Source of the DNA: Flavobacteriaceae bacterium
Lineage (GTDB): Bacteria > Bacteroidota > Bacteroidia > Flavobacteriales > Flavobacteriaceae
DNA: 64,000 nt
Direction: 5' to 3'
NCBI GenBank assembly: GCA_021739635.1
Contig: JAIPBH010000014.1
Location: 16,377 to 80,376, forward strand
Shown: positions 8,918 to 16,554 of the stretch, piece after piece
Numbering within the stretch: position 1 is the stretch's first letter
How the letters are laid out: the number at the start of each line of letters is the position of its first letter
Translations under genes and position numbers: made by a program
The notes under the pieces: model-generated
Database searches by the model: none
Seen by the model: only the letters and a program-made list of their open reading frames with translations
What the model was told of the DNA's origin: nothing

Positions 8918-9307
8918 ATGGAAAAAAAAGATATTAGAACAAGAGAAGATGTATTTTTATTAGTGTCAACTTTTTATAATAAGGTTAGAAAGGATGATTT
9001 ACTAGCGCCTTTTTTTAATGAAGCAATCAAAGATTGGGACGAACATTTAAATAGATTAACCACGTTTTGGGAGTCAAATTTATTTTTTAAAACTAAGTAC
9101 TTAGGAAATCCGTTAGACGTTCATGTTAAAGTAGACCATGAAAATAATCACTCAATTTCCGAACTGCATTTTGGTATTTGGCTAAACCTTTGGTTTCAAA
9201 CCATCGATGAATTATTTGCAGGCGATAATGCCGAAAATGCAAAAAGACGCGCCAGAAAAATGAGCACTTTTTTGTACCTCAAAATCTTTGAATCTAGGCA
9301 TAAATAA
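8918..9307 (+). CDS. Group III truncated haemoglobin
   Basis: 129 residues from the ATG at 8918 (an upstream TTG at 8909 overlaps a promoter-like element). It has the short globin pattern: a helical protein with the proximal-His region SELHFGIWLNLWFQTIDELF and the N-terminal segment LVSTFYNKVRKDDLLAPFF typical of group III truncated globins. It binds haem and is thought to handle O2, NO or peroxide; the exact job is not settled for this group. It sits next to the cytochrome c assembly gene, which may reflect a shared respiratory or haem context. Confidence 0.92.
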   Translation: MEKKDIRTREDVFLLVSTFYNKVRKDDLLAPFFNEAIKDWDEHLNRLTTFWESNLFFKTKYLGNPLDVHVKVDHENNHSISELHFGIWLNLWFQTIDELFAGDNAENAKRRARKMSTFLYLKIFESRHK

Positions 9308-9340
9308 GTTTTTTAAATCTAAAATTTTAAGAAGAATTTT

Positions 9341-9354
9341 ATGATTTATATCAT
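9341..9354. promoter_or_regulatory. Crp/Fnr-like palindrome upstream of the cytochrome c assembly gene
   Basis: ATGATTTATATCAT is an inverted repeat ATGAT-N4-ATCAT, of the TGA-N6-TCA form bound by Crp/Fnr-family proteins. Its centre is about 42 bp upstream of the start expected from the -7 element at 9376, the position used by class II activators. Related sites lie at 15223 and 53437, and a Crp/Fnr gene is at 56954. Confidence 0.55.
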
Positions 9355-9375
9355 TTCTTAATGGGCTAAATGCCT

Positions 9376-9383
9376 TAAATTTG
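9376..9383 (+). promoter_or_regulatory. -7 element of the cytochrome c assembly gene
   Basis: TAAATTTG matches TAnnTTTG. It is 26 bp before the ATG at 9410. No TTG sits at the -33 position; the palindrome at 9341-9354 occupies that area, consistent with an activator-dependent promoter. Confidence 0.6.
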
Positions 9384-9409
9384 TTGAACTTTTAAAGAAA
9401 TCAATCACC

Positions 9410-12400
9410 ATGTTAAATAAAATTACGAAAATTCTTTTTTCAACACGTTTTACAGCTTTTTTATTTCTTGCCTTTGCTGGCGCTATGATTGCTGGAACGT
9501 TTTTAGATGCAGGACAAAAAACATCGCCAACACCATATACAAGAACGTTAATATATAATGCGTGGTGGTTTGAAGCTATTTTAGTGTTTTTTGTGATAAA
9601 TTTTGCTGGTAATATTGTTAAATTCAGACTTTATAAAAAAGAAAAATGGGCAACGTTCACACTTCATTTGGCTTTTATTTTTATTCTTTTAGGAGCATTT
9701 ATCACAAGATATACAAGTTTTGAAGGTATGATGGCCATTCGTGAAGGTGCTACAGAAAATAAGTTCTTATCTCAAAAAACATATTTAACGGCATATATTG
9801 ATGGAGATTATAAAATTGATGGTGTAGCACAACGGTTACCAATTGAAAAGGAAGTTGATTTTTCGCCAAGATTAAAAAACAAATTTTCAATTCACACAAA
9901 ATATGATCAACAACCCGTTAGTATTGAATTAGAAAAGTTTTTGCAAGCAGCAGAAGAAGATATTGTACCCGATGAAAATGGTGAAAATTATTTAAAAATT
10001 GTTGAAGCAAGTGATGGTGGTGCTCATAATCATTTTTTGAAAGAAGGACAAATCATGATTATTCACAATGTGTTGTTTTCACTGAATTCTAAAACAAAAG
10101 GCGCTATTAATATTATCAATAATGACGATGGTATTTTTATTGAATCGCCTTTTGATGGTGAGTATATGACTATGGCAACTATGGCTCAAGGTGTTTTGGT
10201 AAAAGATAGTTTACAACCTTTACATTTAAGATCTAGATATGTAATTGGAAATTTCCAAATGGTATTTCCTAAACCAGTCATCAAAGGCAAGTTTGATTTA
10301 GTTAAAAAATCTCAAATGCTTAACACCTTTGATGAAGATGGCTTGTTACTTAAAATTACATCAAACGGTGAAACTAAAACTGTTGGAGTTCTTGGTGGAA
10401 AAGGCACAAATAATGCCTTTAAAAAAGTTAAAGTTGGCGGTTTAGATATAAATCTTCAATATGGAGCCAAAGTATTAGAATTGCCATTTTCAATTAAATT
10501 AAACGATTTTGAAGCCGAACGTTATCCTGGAACAGAAAGAGGTTACTCATCTTATTCAAGCAAAGTAACTGTATTGGATAAAGAAGAAGGCGATTTTGAT
10601 TATAAAATTTTTATGAATAATATTCTTGATCACAGAGGTTATCGCTTTTTTCAATCTAGTTTTGATCCAGATGAAAAAGGAACCGTATTATCTGTAAACC
10701 ATGATTTTTGGGGAACTTGGGTAACCTATTTTGGTTATTTCATGCTGTTTTTTGGATTGATGGCTATCATGTTTAGTAAAGGAACCCGTTTTAAATTTTT
10801 AGAAAATCAATTGAATAGTATTAAAGCAAAAAAAGCAAAATTTCTATCGTTAATTGTATTGTGTTTTGGACTGAATGCTTTTTCACAAGGACATTCTGAA
10901 AATGATGGTCATAATCATTCAAAACCTACAAAAACTCAAATAGATTCTGTTTTAAAATCCAATATATCACCTAAAGAGCATGCTGATAAATTTGGTCACT
11001 TAGTGATTCAAGATCTTAGTGGCCGTATGATGCCCGTGAACACCTACGCATCAGAAATGCTAAGAAAATTAAGTAAAAATGATGCGTATGAAGGCTTTGA
11101 TGCTAATCAAGTATTTTTATCAATACAAGAAAGCCCAATGCTTTGGTATAATGCACCAATTATCTATTTAAAACTAAAAAAAGCAGATTCAATTAGAAAT
11201 CTTATTGGTTTGGGAAAAGAAGAAAAATTTGCTTCATTAGCCGATTTTTTTACTGAAAACGGAGAATATATACTTGCACCTTTCTTAGATGAAGCTTACA
11301 AAGCACAAGTTCCAAATGCGTTTCAAAAGGAATTTAAAGAGGCAGACCAACGTGTAAACTTATTATATAACACTATTGAAGGAAGATCGCTTAAAATATT
11401 TCCTATTCCCAATGATGAGAATAATAAATGGATTTCTTCATCAGAATATAGAAGCAAAAACTATAACATAAAAGATTCTTTGTATGCTAATTTTATCAAT
11501 AATGGTTTTAGAGCATACCTTATTGCCTTAAATGAAGCAAAACAATCAGGAAACTTTAAAGAAGCAGAGAAGCTTTTAAATGCTTTTAAAAAGACACAGC
11601 AACAATATGGTGCAGCTGTTATGATGTCAGACAAAAAGATAAACACAGAAGTTTTATATAACAAGTTTGATATTTTTAAAAAACTATTTAGCTGGTATAT
11701 GTATGCGGGTTCATTGCTTTTTATTGTACTTATTATTCAAATTTTTAAAAGTAAGAGTAAGCCAATAAAAGTATCTGTAAACATATTTAAAATTATAATT
11801 CTTTTATTATTTGTTCTTCATACTCTTGGATTAATAGCTCGTTGGTATATTTCTGGTCATGCGCCATGGAGCGATGCTTACGAGTCTATGATTTATGTAG
11901 CTTGGGCAACCATGTTATTTGGTTTATTGTTTGGTAGAAAAAGTGATTTAACAATAGCATCAACAGCTTTTGTTACGTCTATGATATTAATGGTGGCTCA
12001 TTGGAATTGGATGGACCCAGCCATTGCAAATTTACAACCAGTTTTAAATAGCTATTGGTTAATGATTCATGTGGCGGTCATTGTAGCTAGTTATGGCCCA
12101 TTTACATTAGGAATGATATTAGGTTTGGTTGCTTTATTTTTAATGATATTTACTAATAAAGAGAATAAAGAAAAAATGACTATTAACATTAATGAGTTGT
12201 CAATTATTAATGAAATGGCTTTAACAGTTGGCTTAGTCATGTTAACCATTGGAAACTTTTTAGGAGGTATGTGGGCTAATGAAAGTTGGGGACGTTATTG
12301 GGGTTGGGATCCAAAAGAAACATGGGCACTTATTAGTATTATGATTTATGCCTTTGTGTTGCATATGAGATTAATACCTGGACTTCGCGGAAAATGGCTT

Positions 12401-12598
12401 TTCAACCTTATGGCAGTTGCTGCTTTTGGAAGTATTATGATGACTTATTTTGGAGTAAACTTTTATTTGGCAGGATTACACTCATATGCAAGTGGAGACC
12501 AAATAGTAAGTGTTAAGTTTATTTTTGGGGCTATTGTATTTTTAGCTTTGGTAGGATATTTAGCTTACAGAAAATATGCTATGTATTATAAAAAATAA
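9410..12598 (+). CDS. ResB-CcsA fusion protein, cytochrome c maturation (system II)
   Basis: 1062 residues. The N-terminal part (about 1-470) is ResB/CcsB-like, with membrane helices near residues 8-30, 45-65, 78-98 and 438-458 around a large periplasmic domain. The C-terminal part (about 765-1060) is CcsA/ResC-like with the haem-handling Trp-rich motif WGRYWGWDPKETWALI near residue 959. Together these carry haem across the inner membrane and attach it to apocytochrome c. Between the halves, near residues 475-490, is a segment that reads like an internal signal peptide (FLSLIVLCFGLNAFSQ), followed by a His-rich stretch (GHSENDGHNHSK) and about 260 soluble residues of unclear function. The ATG at 9410 is preceded by a good -7 element. 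Confidence 0.93.
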   Translation: MLNKITKILFSTRFTAFLFLAFAGAMIAGTFLDAGQKTSPTPYTRTLIYNAWWFEAILVFFVINFAGNIVKFRLYKKEKWATFTLHLAFIFILLGAFITRYTSFEGMMAIREGATENKFLSQKTYLTAYIDGDYKIDGVAQRLPIEKEVDFSPRLKNKFSIHTKYDQQPVSIELEKFLQAAEEDIVPDENGENYLKIVEASDGGAHNHFLKEGQIMIIHNVLFSLNSKTKGAINIINNDDGIFIESPFDGEYMTMATMAQGVLVKDSLQPLHLRSRYVIGNFQMVFPKPVIKGKFDLVKKSQMLNTFDEDGLLLKITSNGETKTVGVLGGKGTNNAFKKVKVGGLDINLQYGAKVLELPFSIKLNDFEAERYPGTERGYSSYSSKVTVLDKEEGDFDYKIFMNNILDHRGYRFFQSSFDPDEKGTVLSVNHDFWGTWVTYFGYFMLFFGLMAIMFSKGTRFKFLENQLNSIKAKKAKFLSLIVLCFGLNAFSQGHSENDGHNHSKPTKTQIDSVLKSNISPKEHADKFGHLVIQDLSGRMMPVNTYASEMLRKLSKNDAYEGFDANQVFLSIQESPMLWYNAPIIYLKLKKADSIRNLIGLGKEEKFASLADFFTENGEYILAPFLDEAYKAQVPNAFQKEFKEADQRVNLLYNTIEGRSLKIFPIPNDENNKWISSSEYRSKNYNIKDSLYANFINNGFRAYLIALNEAKQSGNFKEAEKLLNAFKKTQQQYGAAVMMSDKKINTEVLYNKFDIFKKLFSWYMYAGSLLFIVLIIQIFKSKSKPIKVSVNIFKIIILLLFVLHTLGLIARWYISGHAPWSDAYESMIYVAWATMLFGLLFGRKSDLTIASTAFVTSMILMVAHWNWMDPAIANLQPVLNSYWLMIHVAVIVASYGPFTLGMILGLVALFLMIFTNKENKEKMTININELSIINEMALTVGLVMLTIGNFLGGMWANESWGRYWGWDPKETWALISIMIYAFVLHMRLIPGLRGKWLFNLMAVAAFGSIMMTYFGVNFYLAGLHSYASGDQIVSVKFIFGAIVFLALVGYLAYRKYAMYYKK

Positions 12599-12622
12599 GT
12601 TATAGTATTCTTGTAAATACAT

Positions 12623-12632
12623 GTTGTAGCTA
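12623..12632 (+). repeat. Cassette-boundary-like 10-mer, 5' copy
   Basis: GTTGTAGCTA lies 12 bp before the ATG of the TonB-C-like gene. Its exact reverse complement, TAGCTACAAC, is at 13067-13076, starting on the stop codon of the same gene. Complementary ends of this kind are what integron cassettes show (start core versus the R'' box of attC). Confidence 0.6.
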
Positions 12633-12643
12633 ATTTGATAAAA

Positions 12644-13069
12644 ATGAAAAACACATTAATTATTACACTTCTCGTATTTACAAATTTTCTTTATGGACAA
12701 AATAATGTATCCGAAAAAGTTTCAGAATCTTTTAATATTGATAATAGAGACAGACTAGACAGCATCGCAAAACAATTAAACTATAAAGGTGGCGACCAAA
12801 TAAAAGTTCTAACAATTTTTACAATCAATGAGGAAGGAAATGTTGTTGACATACAAGCCCGATCAGTACATCCCTTATTTGAAGAAGAAGCTATTAGAGT
12901 ATTAAGCGAACTTCCTAAAATGCCTCCAGCAAAGCTTGACGGAAAAACAATTAGTCAAAAATATTCAATGCCTATAGTTTTTGAAATAGAAACTGAAAGT
13001 GCTAAAAAACAAAGACTGAAAAAGGAAGAACGAGAAAGAGAAAAAAAATTGAAAAAAGAAAAAAACTAG
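12644..13069 (+). CDS. Secreted protein with TonB C-terminal-like domain
   Basis: 141 residues from the ATG at 12644; an upstream TTG at 12635 adds only three residues. A signal peptide (MKNTLIITLLVFTNFLYGQ) is followed by a domain of about 80 residues resembling the TonB C-terminal fold (VLTIFTINEEGNVVDIQ, then HPLFEEEAIRVLSELP and the final strand YSMPIVFEIE). It ends in a strongly charged Lys/Glu tail. It lacks the inner-membrane anchor plus Pro-rich spacer of true TonB, so an energy-transducing role is doubtful. It is the only complete gene inside the cassette-like boundaries at 12623-13232 and looks like an accessory, mobile gene. Confidence 0.8.
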   Translation: MKNTLIITLLVFTNFLYGQNNVSEKVSESFNIDNRDRLDSIAKQLNYKGGDQIKVLTIFTINEEGNVVDIQARSVHPLFEEEAIRVLSELPKMPPAKLDGKTISQKYSMPIVFEIETESAKKQRLKKEEREREKKLKKEKN

Positions 13070-13070
13070 C

Positions 13071-13232
13071 TACAACACGTGTATAAAAGATTGCTAGTTT
13101 TACCTAGTATAAGGTTGTAAACTGTTTTGTTGTCTTCTGATTTTGCTTACGCTAGTTAGCTGCGCTCGTGTCATTCGGAAAATCCTCGCGCACAAACATA
13201 ATATGCAACTTTTTTTATACAAACACGTTGTA
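13071..13232. repeat. Long imperfect palindrome, attC-like
   Basis: The left arm at 13071-13094 starts TACAACACGTGTATAAAAG and the right arm at 13205-13232 ends TATACAAACACGTTGTA. The arms pair through the blocks TACAAC, GTG, TATAAAA and TTGC, separated by unpaired bases, over a central region of about 110 bp. The palindrome starts just after the TonB-C-like stop codon and ends with GTTGTA, 16 bp before the ATG of a second, broken gene. The architecture matches integron attC sites or the cassette-associated repeats I recall from other flavobacteria. No integrase is in the window, and the GTTGTAG core departs from the GTTRRRY consensus. Confidence 0.6.
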
Positions 13233-13245
13233 CCGAAATAAAAAC

Positions 13246-13346
13246 ATGAATAAACTTTCATTTGATATCAAGGCATCTAAAGACTTATTGAGCAAATTGC
13301 TTTGAATTGCGCCATGACTTTGTGGCATCTAACCGAATGGATTTAA
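13246..13346 (+). pseudogene. Remnant of a small cassette-type gene
   Basis: An ATG at 13246 begins MNKLSFDIKASKDLLSKLL and stops after 19 codons. In the -1 frame, from 13302, the DNA continues LNCAMTLWHLTEWI before a stop at 13344-13346. The second piece resembles a motif (NCA-T-WHLT-W) that I recall from a family of small uncharacterised proteins. The two halves in adjacent frames indicate a frameshift and internal deletion, followed by loss of the 3' end. The ATG lies the same kind of distance after GTTGTA as in the preceding cassette. Confidence 0.5.
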
Positions 13347-13349
13347 CAC

Positions 13350-13462
13350 GATTTTGACTTTAAAAATCTGTTTTCTAACCGTAATTTGTTATAAACAGTT
13401 AAATTTGATAGTTTATAGTTGTAACTTATTTTTTCAAAAATTGCAATCTCAAAAAAAATGTT
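13350..13462. other. Intergenic remainder of the cassette-like island
   Basis: No convincing coding frame is seen. GTTGTAAC occurs near 13423, preceded by TTTATA, and could be the end of a further worn boundary repeat, but the match is short. The stretch ends at the pckA terminator. Confidence 0.3.
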
Positions 13463-13463
13463 A

Positions 13464-13498
13464 TATAAAAAAAGCCGCTTCTTTTATTGAAACGGCTT
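13464..13498 (-). terminator. Terminator of pckA
   Basis: On the minus strand the stem AAGCCGTTTC / GAAGCGGCTT (one mismatch) with a short loop is followed by a run of seven T, about 30 bp after the pckA stop. Confidence 0.85.
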
Positions 13499-13527
13499 CT
13501 TTATAACGTAAGATAAAAAATCTTATC

Positions 13528-15126
13528 TTATAATTGTGGTCCTGCAGAAATTAAAGCTTTTCCTTCTTTAGTATCACAATATTGTTCAAAGTTTTTGATG
13601 TAAAGAGCCGCTAATTTTTTAGCTTTCACTTCCCATTCAGCAACATCTTTATATGTATTTCTAGGATCTAAAATATCACTTACATTAGGTAACACTTTTG
13701 GAGCCGTTAAGTTTAAGAATGGAATATCAACAGTTTCCACATTATCAATCGAACCACCTAAAATGGCATCTATGATAGCACGGGTATCTTTTAAAGAAAT
13801 TCTTTTTCCTGTACCATTCCAACCTGTATTAACCAAATAAGCTTTTGCTCCGTGTTCTTTCATCTTAGCCACCAAGGTAGATGAGTACATGGTTGGTCTA
13901 AGGGTCAAGAAGGCTTCGCCAAATGCTGGTGAAAAAGAGGGTTGAGGTTCTGTAATTCCTCTTTCTGTTCCTGCTAATTTAGAAGTAAATCCGCATAAGA
14001 AGTGGTATTGTGCTTGATCGTCATCTAAAATTGAAACTGGAGGCAATACACCAAAAGCATCTGCAGATAAATAAATAATTTTTTTCGCATGTCCTGCTTT
14101 AGATGGAAGAACAATTTTATTGATGTGGTGAATTGGATAAGAAACTCTAGAGTTTTCCGTGATAGAATGGTCGTAATAATCTACTTCTCCATATTCATTT
14201 ACCACAACATTCTCCAATAAAGCATCTCTTTTAATAGCTCTCCAAATATCTGGTTCGTTTTCTTCACTCAGGTCGATTACTTTAGCATAGCAGCCACCTT
14301 CAAAATTAAACACACCATTTTCATCCCATCCGTGTTCATCGTCACCAATTAAGTAGCGTTTTGGATCTGCAGATAAGGTTGTTTTACCAGTTCCTGATAA
14401 CCCGAAAAATACGGCAACATCTCCATCTTCACCCACATTAGCCGAACAGTGCATGGATGCAATTCCTCTAAGTGGAAGGTAATAGTTCATCATAGCGAAC
14501 ATTCCTTTTTTCATTTCACCGCCATACCAAGTACCACCTATGATTTGAATTTTTTCAGTCAAATTGAAAACAACAAAATTTTCAGAGTTTAAACCTTGTT
14601 CTCTCCAATTAGGATTTACTGTTTTAGAACCGTTCATGATGATGAAATCTGGTTTTCCAAAATTTAATAATTCATAATGTGAGGGTCTAATGAACATATT
14701 TGTTACAAAGTGTGCCTGCCAAGCAACTTCCATTACAAAACGCACTTTTAATCTTGTGTCGGGGTTTGTTCCACAAAAGGCATCAACCACATATAATTTT
14801 TTAGAAGTAGAAAGCTGTCTTAAAACCAATCCTTTTAAATCTTGATAAATTTCATCTGTAGTAGGAGTGTTTACACTATTCCAGTCTATGGTATCTTTGG
14901 TAATACTATCTTTTACAATATATCTATCTTTTGGAGATCGTCCGGTAAATACACCTGTTTTTACAGCAATAGCACCTGTATCAGTATCTGCTCCTTTTTC
15001 ATATCCCTTTCTACTATGAGAAACTTCTGCTTCGTATAATTCCTGGTAAGAAGGGTTGTAAGACACTTCATGGTAACCTGTGATTCCTAATTCGTGTAGC
15101 TCTTGGATAACTTTAATGTTTTTCAT
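13528..15126 (-). CDS. pckA: Phosphoenolpyruvate carboxykinase (ATP)
   Basis: 532 residues, the normal length of the ATP-dependent enzyme. It carries RSPKDRY near the N terminus, the kinase-1a P-loop GLSGTGKTT near residues 243-251 and downstream metal-binding segments ([10 protein letters not shown]). It converts oxaloacetate and ATP to phosphoenolpyruvate, CO2 and ADP, the entry step of gluconeogenesis, in the cytoplasm. The gene stands alone, with a terminator behind it. Its upstream region holds a Crp/Fnr-like palindrome at 15223-15236 and a near-consensus -7 element, so carbon or oxygen control is plausible. Confidence 0.98.
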   Translation of the reverse strand: MKNIKVIQELHELGITGYHEVSYNPSYQELYEAEVSHSRKGYEKGADTDTGAIAVKTGVFTGRSPKDRYIVKDSITKDTIDWNSVNTPTTDEIYQDLKGLVLRQLSTSKKLYVVDAFCGTNPDTRLKVRFVMEVAWQAHFVTNMFIRPSHYELLNFGKPDFIIMNGSKTVNPNWREQGLNSENFVVFNLTEKIQIIGGTWYGGEMKKGMFAMMNYYLPLRGIASMHCSANVGEDGDVAVFFGLSGTGKTTLSADPKRYLIGDDEHGWDENGVFNFEGGCYAKVIDLSEENEPDIWRAIKRDALLENVVVNEYGEVDYYDHSITENSRVSYPIHHINKIVLPSKAGHAKKIIYLSADAFGVLPPVSILDDDQAQYHFLCGFTSKLAGTERGITEPQPSFSPAFGEAFLTLRPTMYSSTLVAKMKEHGAKAYLVNTGWNGTGKRISLKDTRAIIDAILGGSIDNVETVDIPFLNLTAPKVLPNVSDILDPRNTYKDVAEWEVKAKKLAALYIKNFEQYCDTKEGKALISAGPQL

Positions 15127-15192
15127 ATTAATAGTTTTAATTATTTATCGCCTTTTATAGACCTTTATATTTTCTTTTTTATATTGATAGGA

Positions 15193-15200
15193 TAAAATTA
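15193..15200 (-). promoter_or_regulatory. Near-consensus -7 element of pckA
   Basis: TAATTTTA on the minus strand matches TAnnTTTG except for the last base. It is about 67 bp upstream of the pckA ATG, and its expected start point is about 42 bp from the centre of the palindrome at 15223-15236. Confidence 0.4.
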
Positions 15201-15222
15201 CAGAGCATAATTACTATTATTT

Positions 15223-15236
15223 ATGACAAATATCAT
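15223..15236. promoter_or_regulatory. Crp/Fnr-like palindrome upstream of pckA
   Basis: ATGACAAATATCAT; one arm base differs from the perfect ATGAT-N4-ATCAT seen at 9341 and 53437. Its spacing to the -7 element fits class II activation. Confidence 0.45.
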
Positions 15237-15506
15237 AAATTGCTTAAGTGCCTCATTTTTCAATAATTATCAAGTTTTTTATTAATTAAATTTTAAAAAA
15301 ATTAACGAAAACGTAATAGAATTATTGAGTTATTATTAAAATTGCTTTTTAGGTAAATAAATTTAAGATATAATTGATAATCTATTAAAAAAAATGTTAA
15401 AAAATGATAATTATTGAATAAAAAATATCAAATTTTCAAATGAAGTATTATATTAATTAATGATTTTTGTATTGTTATTTTAAACAAGTTATTATAATTA
15501 TAAAAT

Positions 15507-16226
15507 ATGAAATTAGATATACTTGCAATTGGTGCTCACCCAGATGATGTTGAGTTAGGTTGTGCTGCTACTTTAGCTAAAGAAATTGCTAATGGCAAAA
15601 AAGTGGGTATTATAGATTTAACTCAAGGTGAACTAGGAACCAGAGGTACTGATAAAACTAGATTTGAAGAAGCTGCTTCTGCTGCTAATATTTTAGGAGT
15701 TGATATTAGGATAAATATGAAGTTTGCAGACGGGTTTTTTGTTAATGATAAAGAACATCAATTAGCTATCATTAAAATGATTCGAAAATATGCTCCAGAA
15801 ATAGTAATTTGTAATGCTATTGATGATAGGCACATTGATCACGCTAAAGGAAGCCAGTTAGTTTGTGATGCTTGTTTTTTAAGTGGATTGATGAAAATTG
15901 AGACCATTGATGATTTAGGAAACTTGCAAAAGCCTTGGAGACCTAAACAAATTTACCATTATATACAATGGAAGAATCTTGAGCCAGACCTTATTGTAGA
16001 TGTATCGGGTTTTATGGATATTAAAATGGATTCGGTGTTGGCATATAAAACACAATTTTATGATGCAACTAGTAAAGAGCCTATTACTCCAATTTCAACA
16101 AAAAATTTTACCGATAATGTAAAAAACAGAGCTATTGATATGGGAAGATTGATAGGAGTAGAGTATGGTGAAGGTTTTACAGTAGATAGAACTATTGCTG
16201 TTGATAGCTTATTTAATTTAAAGTAA
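15507..16226 (+). CDS. bshB1: Bacillithiol biosynthesis deacetylase BshB1
   Basis: 239 residues. The N terminus carries the LmbE/PIG-L zinc motif AHPDDVE (residues 10-16), followed by the BshB1-type sequence LTQGELGTRGT. DDRHIDHAKG is the second metal-binding segment. The enzyme removes the acetyl group from GlcNAc-malate to give GlcN-malate, the second step of bacillithiol synthesis, in the cytoplasm. It has no signal peptide, unlike the large PIG-L protein at 1721. The gene is divergent from pckA. Confidence 0.95.
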   Translation: MKLDILAIGAHPDDVELGCAATLAKEIANGKKVGIIDLTQGELGTRGTDKTRFEEAASAANILGVDIRINMKFADGFFVNDKEHQLAIIKMIRKYAPEIVICNAIDDRHIDHAKGSQLVCDACFLSGLMKIETIDDLGNLQKPWRPKQIYHYIQWKNLEPDLIVDVSGFMDIKMDSVLAYKTQFYDATSKEPITPISTKNFTDNVKNRAIDMGRLIGVEYGEGFTVDRTIAVDSLFNLK

Positions 16227-16345
16227 TATTAGTTAACCTTTGTAAATAAGTAAGTTAGTTAAAAAATCATCAATAAAGATGAAGGTTTAATTTATTGAGG
16301 TGGATAAAGTATTTAAAATTACTTTTAAAATATTAATAAAAATCT

Positions 16346-16375
16346 TTGCAGAAAAACTGAAATCAGTTACATTTG
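16346..16375 (+). promoter_or_regulatory. Promoter of tRNA-His
   Basis: TTG at 16346-16348, a 19-bp spacer and TACATTTG at 16368-16375 match the Bacteroidetes consensus TTG-N17-19-TAnnTTTG in full. The element ends 28 bp before the tRNA. Confidence 0.8.
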
Positions 16376-16403
16376 CACACGCAATCAAAAAGAGCGCTAC
16401 ATG

Positions 16404-16477
16404 GTGGTTGTAGCTCAGCTGGTTAGAGCATTGGTTTGTGGTACCAAGGGTCGCCGGTTCGAACCCGGTCTTCCACC
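16404..16477 (+). tRNA. tRNA-His (anticodon GTG)
   Basis: Cloverleaf read by eye: acceptor GTGGTTG/CTTCCAC, D arm GCTC...GAGC, anticodon stem TTGGT/ACCAA with loop TTGTGGT (anticodon GTG), and T arm GCCGG-TTCGAAC-CCGGT. G at 16403 can serve as the G-1 that marks tRNA-His, facing C73 at 16477. CCA is not encoded in full. Two acceptor positions form T-T (U-U) pairs. It has a full promoter and is followed closely by a terminator. Confidence 0.93.
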
Positions 16478-16485
16478 CAAAAGAC

Positions 16486-16517
16486 AAAGCCTTTCAATTT
16501 ATTGAAAGGCTTTTTTT
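16486..16517 (+). terminator. Terminator after tRNA-His
   Basis: A perfect 13-bp inverted repeat, AAAGCCTTTCAAT/ATTGAAAGGCTTT, followed by a run of seven T. It may also serve pheT from the other side, although the A-rich flank there is weaker. Confidence 0.9.
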
Positions 16518-16554
16518 GTTTTTGTATGCTTTATAAAATTATAAACGCTTTTTT

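Larger units (their letters stand above)
15127..15506. other. Divergent pckA/bshB1 intergenic region
   Basis: 380 bp, very AT-rich, with no coding frame. Near the pckA side are the element TAATTTTA (minus strand, 15193-15200; 7 of 8 to TAnnTTTG) and the palindrome at 15223. No clear promoter element for bshB1 was recognised. The rest shows only AT-rich low-complexity sequence. Confidence 0.7.

Noticed and set aside
12644..13069. True TonB energy transducer
   Set aside because: It has a cleavable signal peptide and no Pro-rich spacer or ExbB/ExbD neighbours; only the C-terminal fold is alike.
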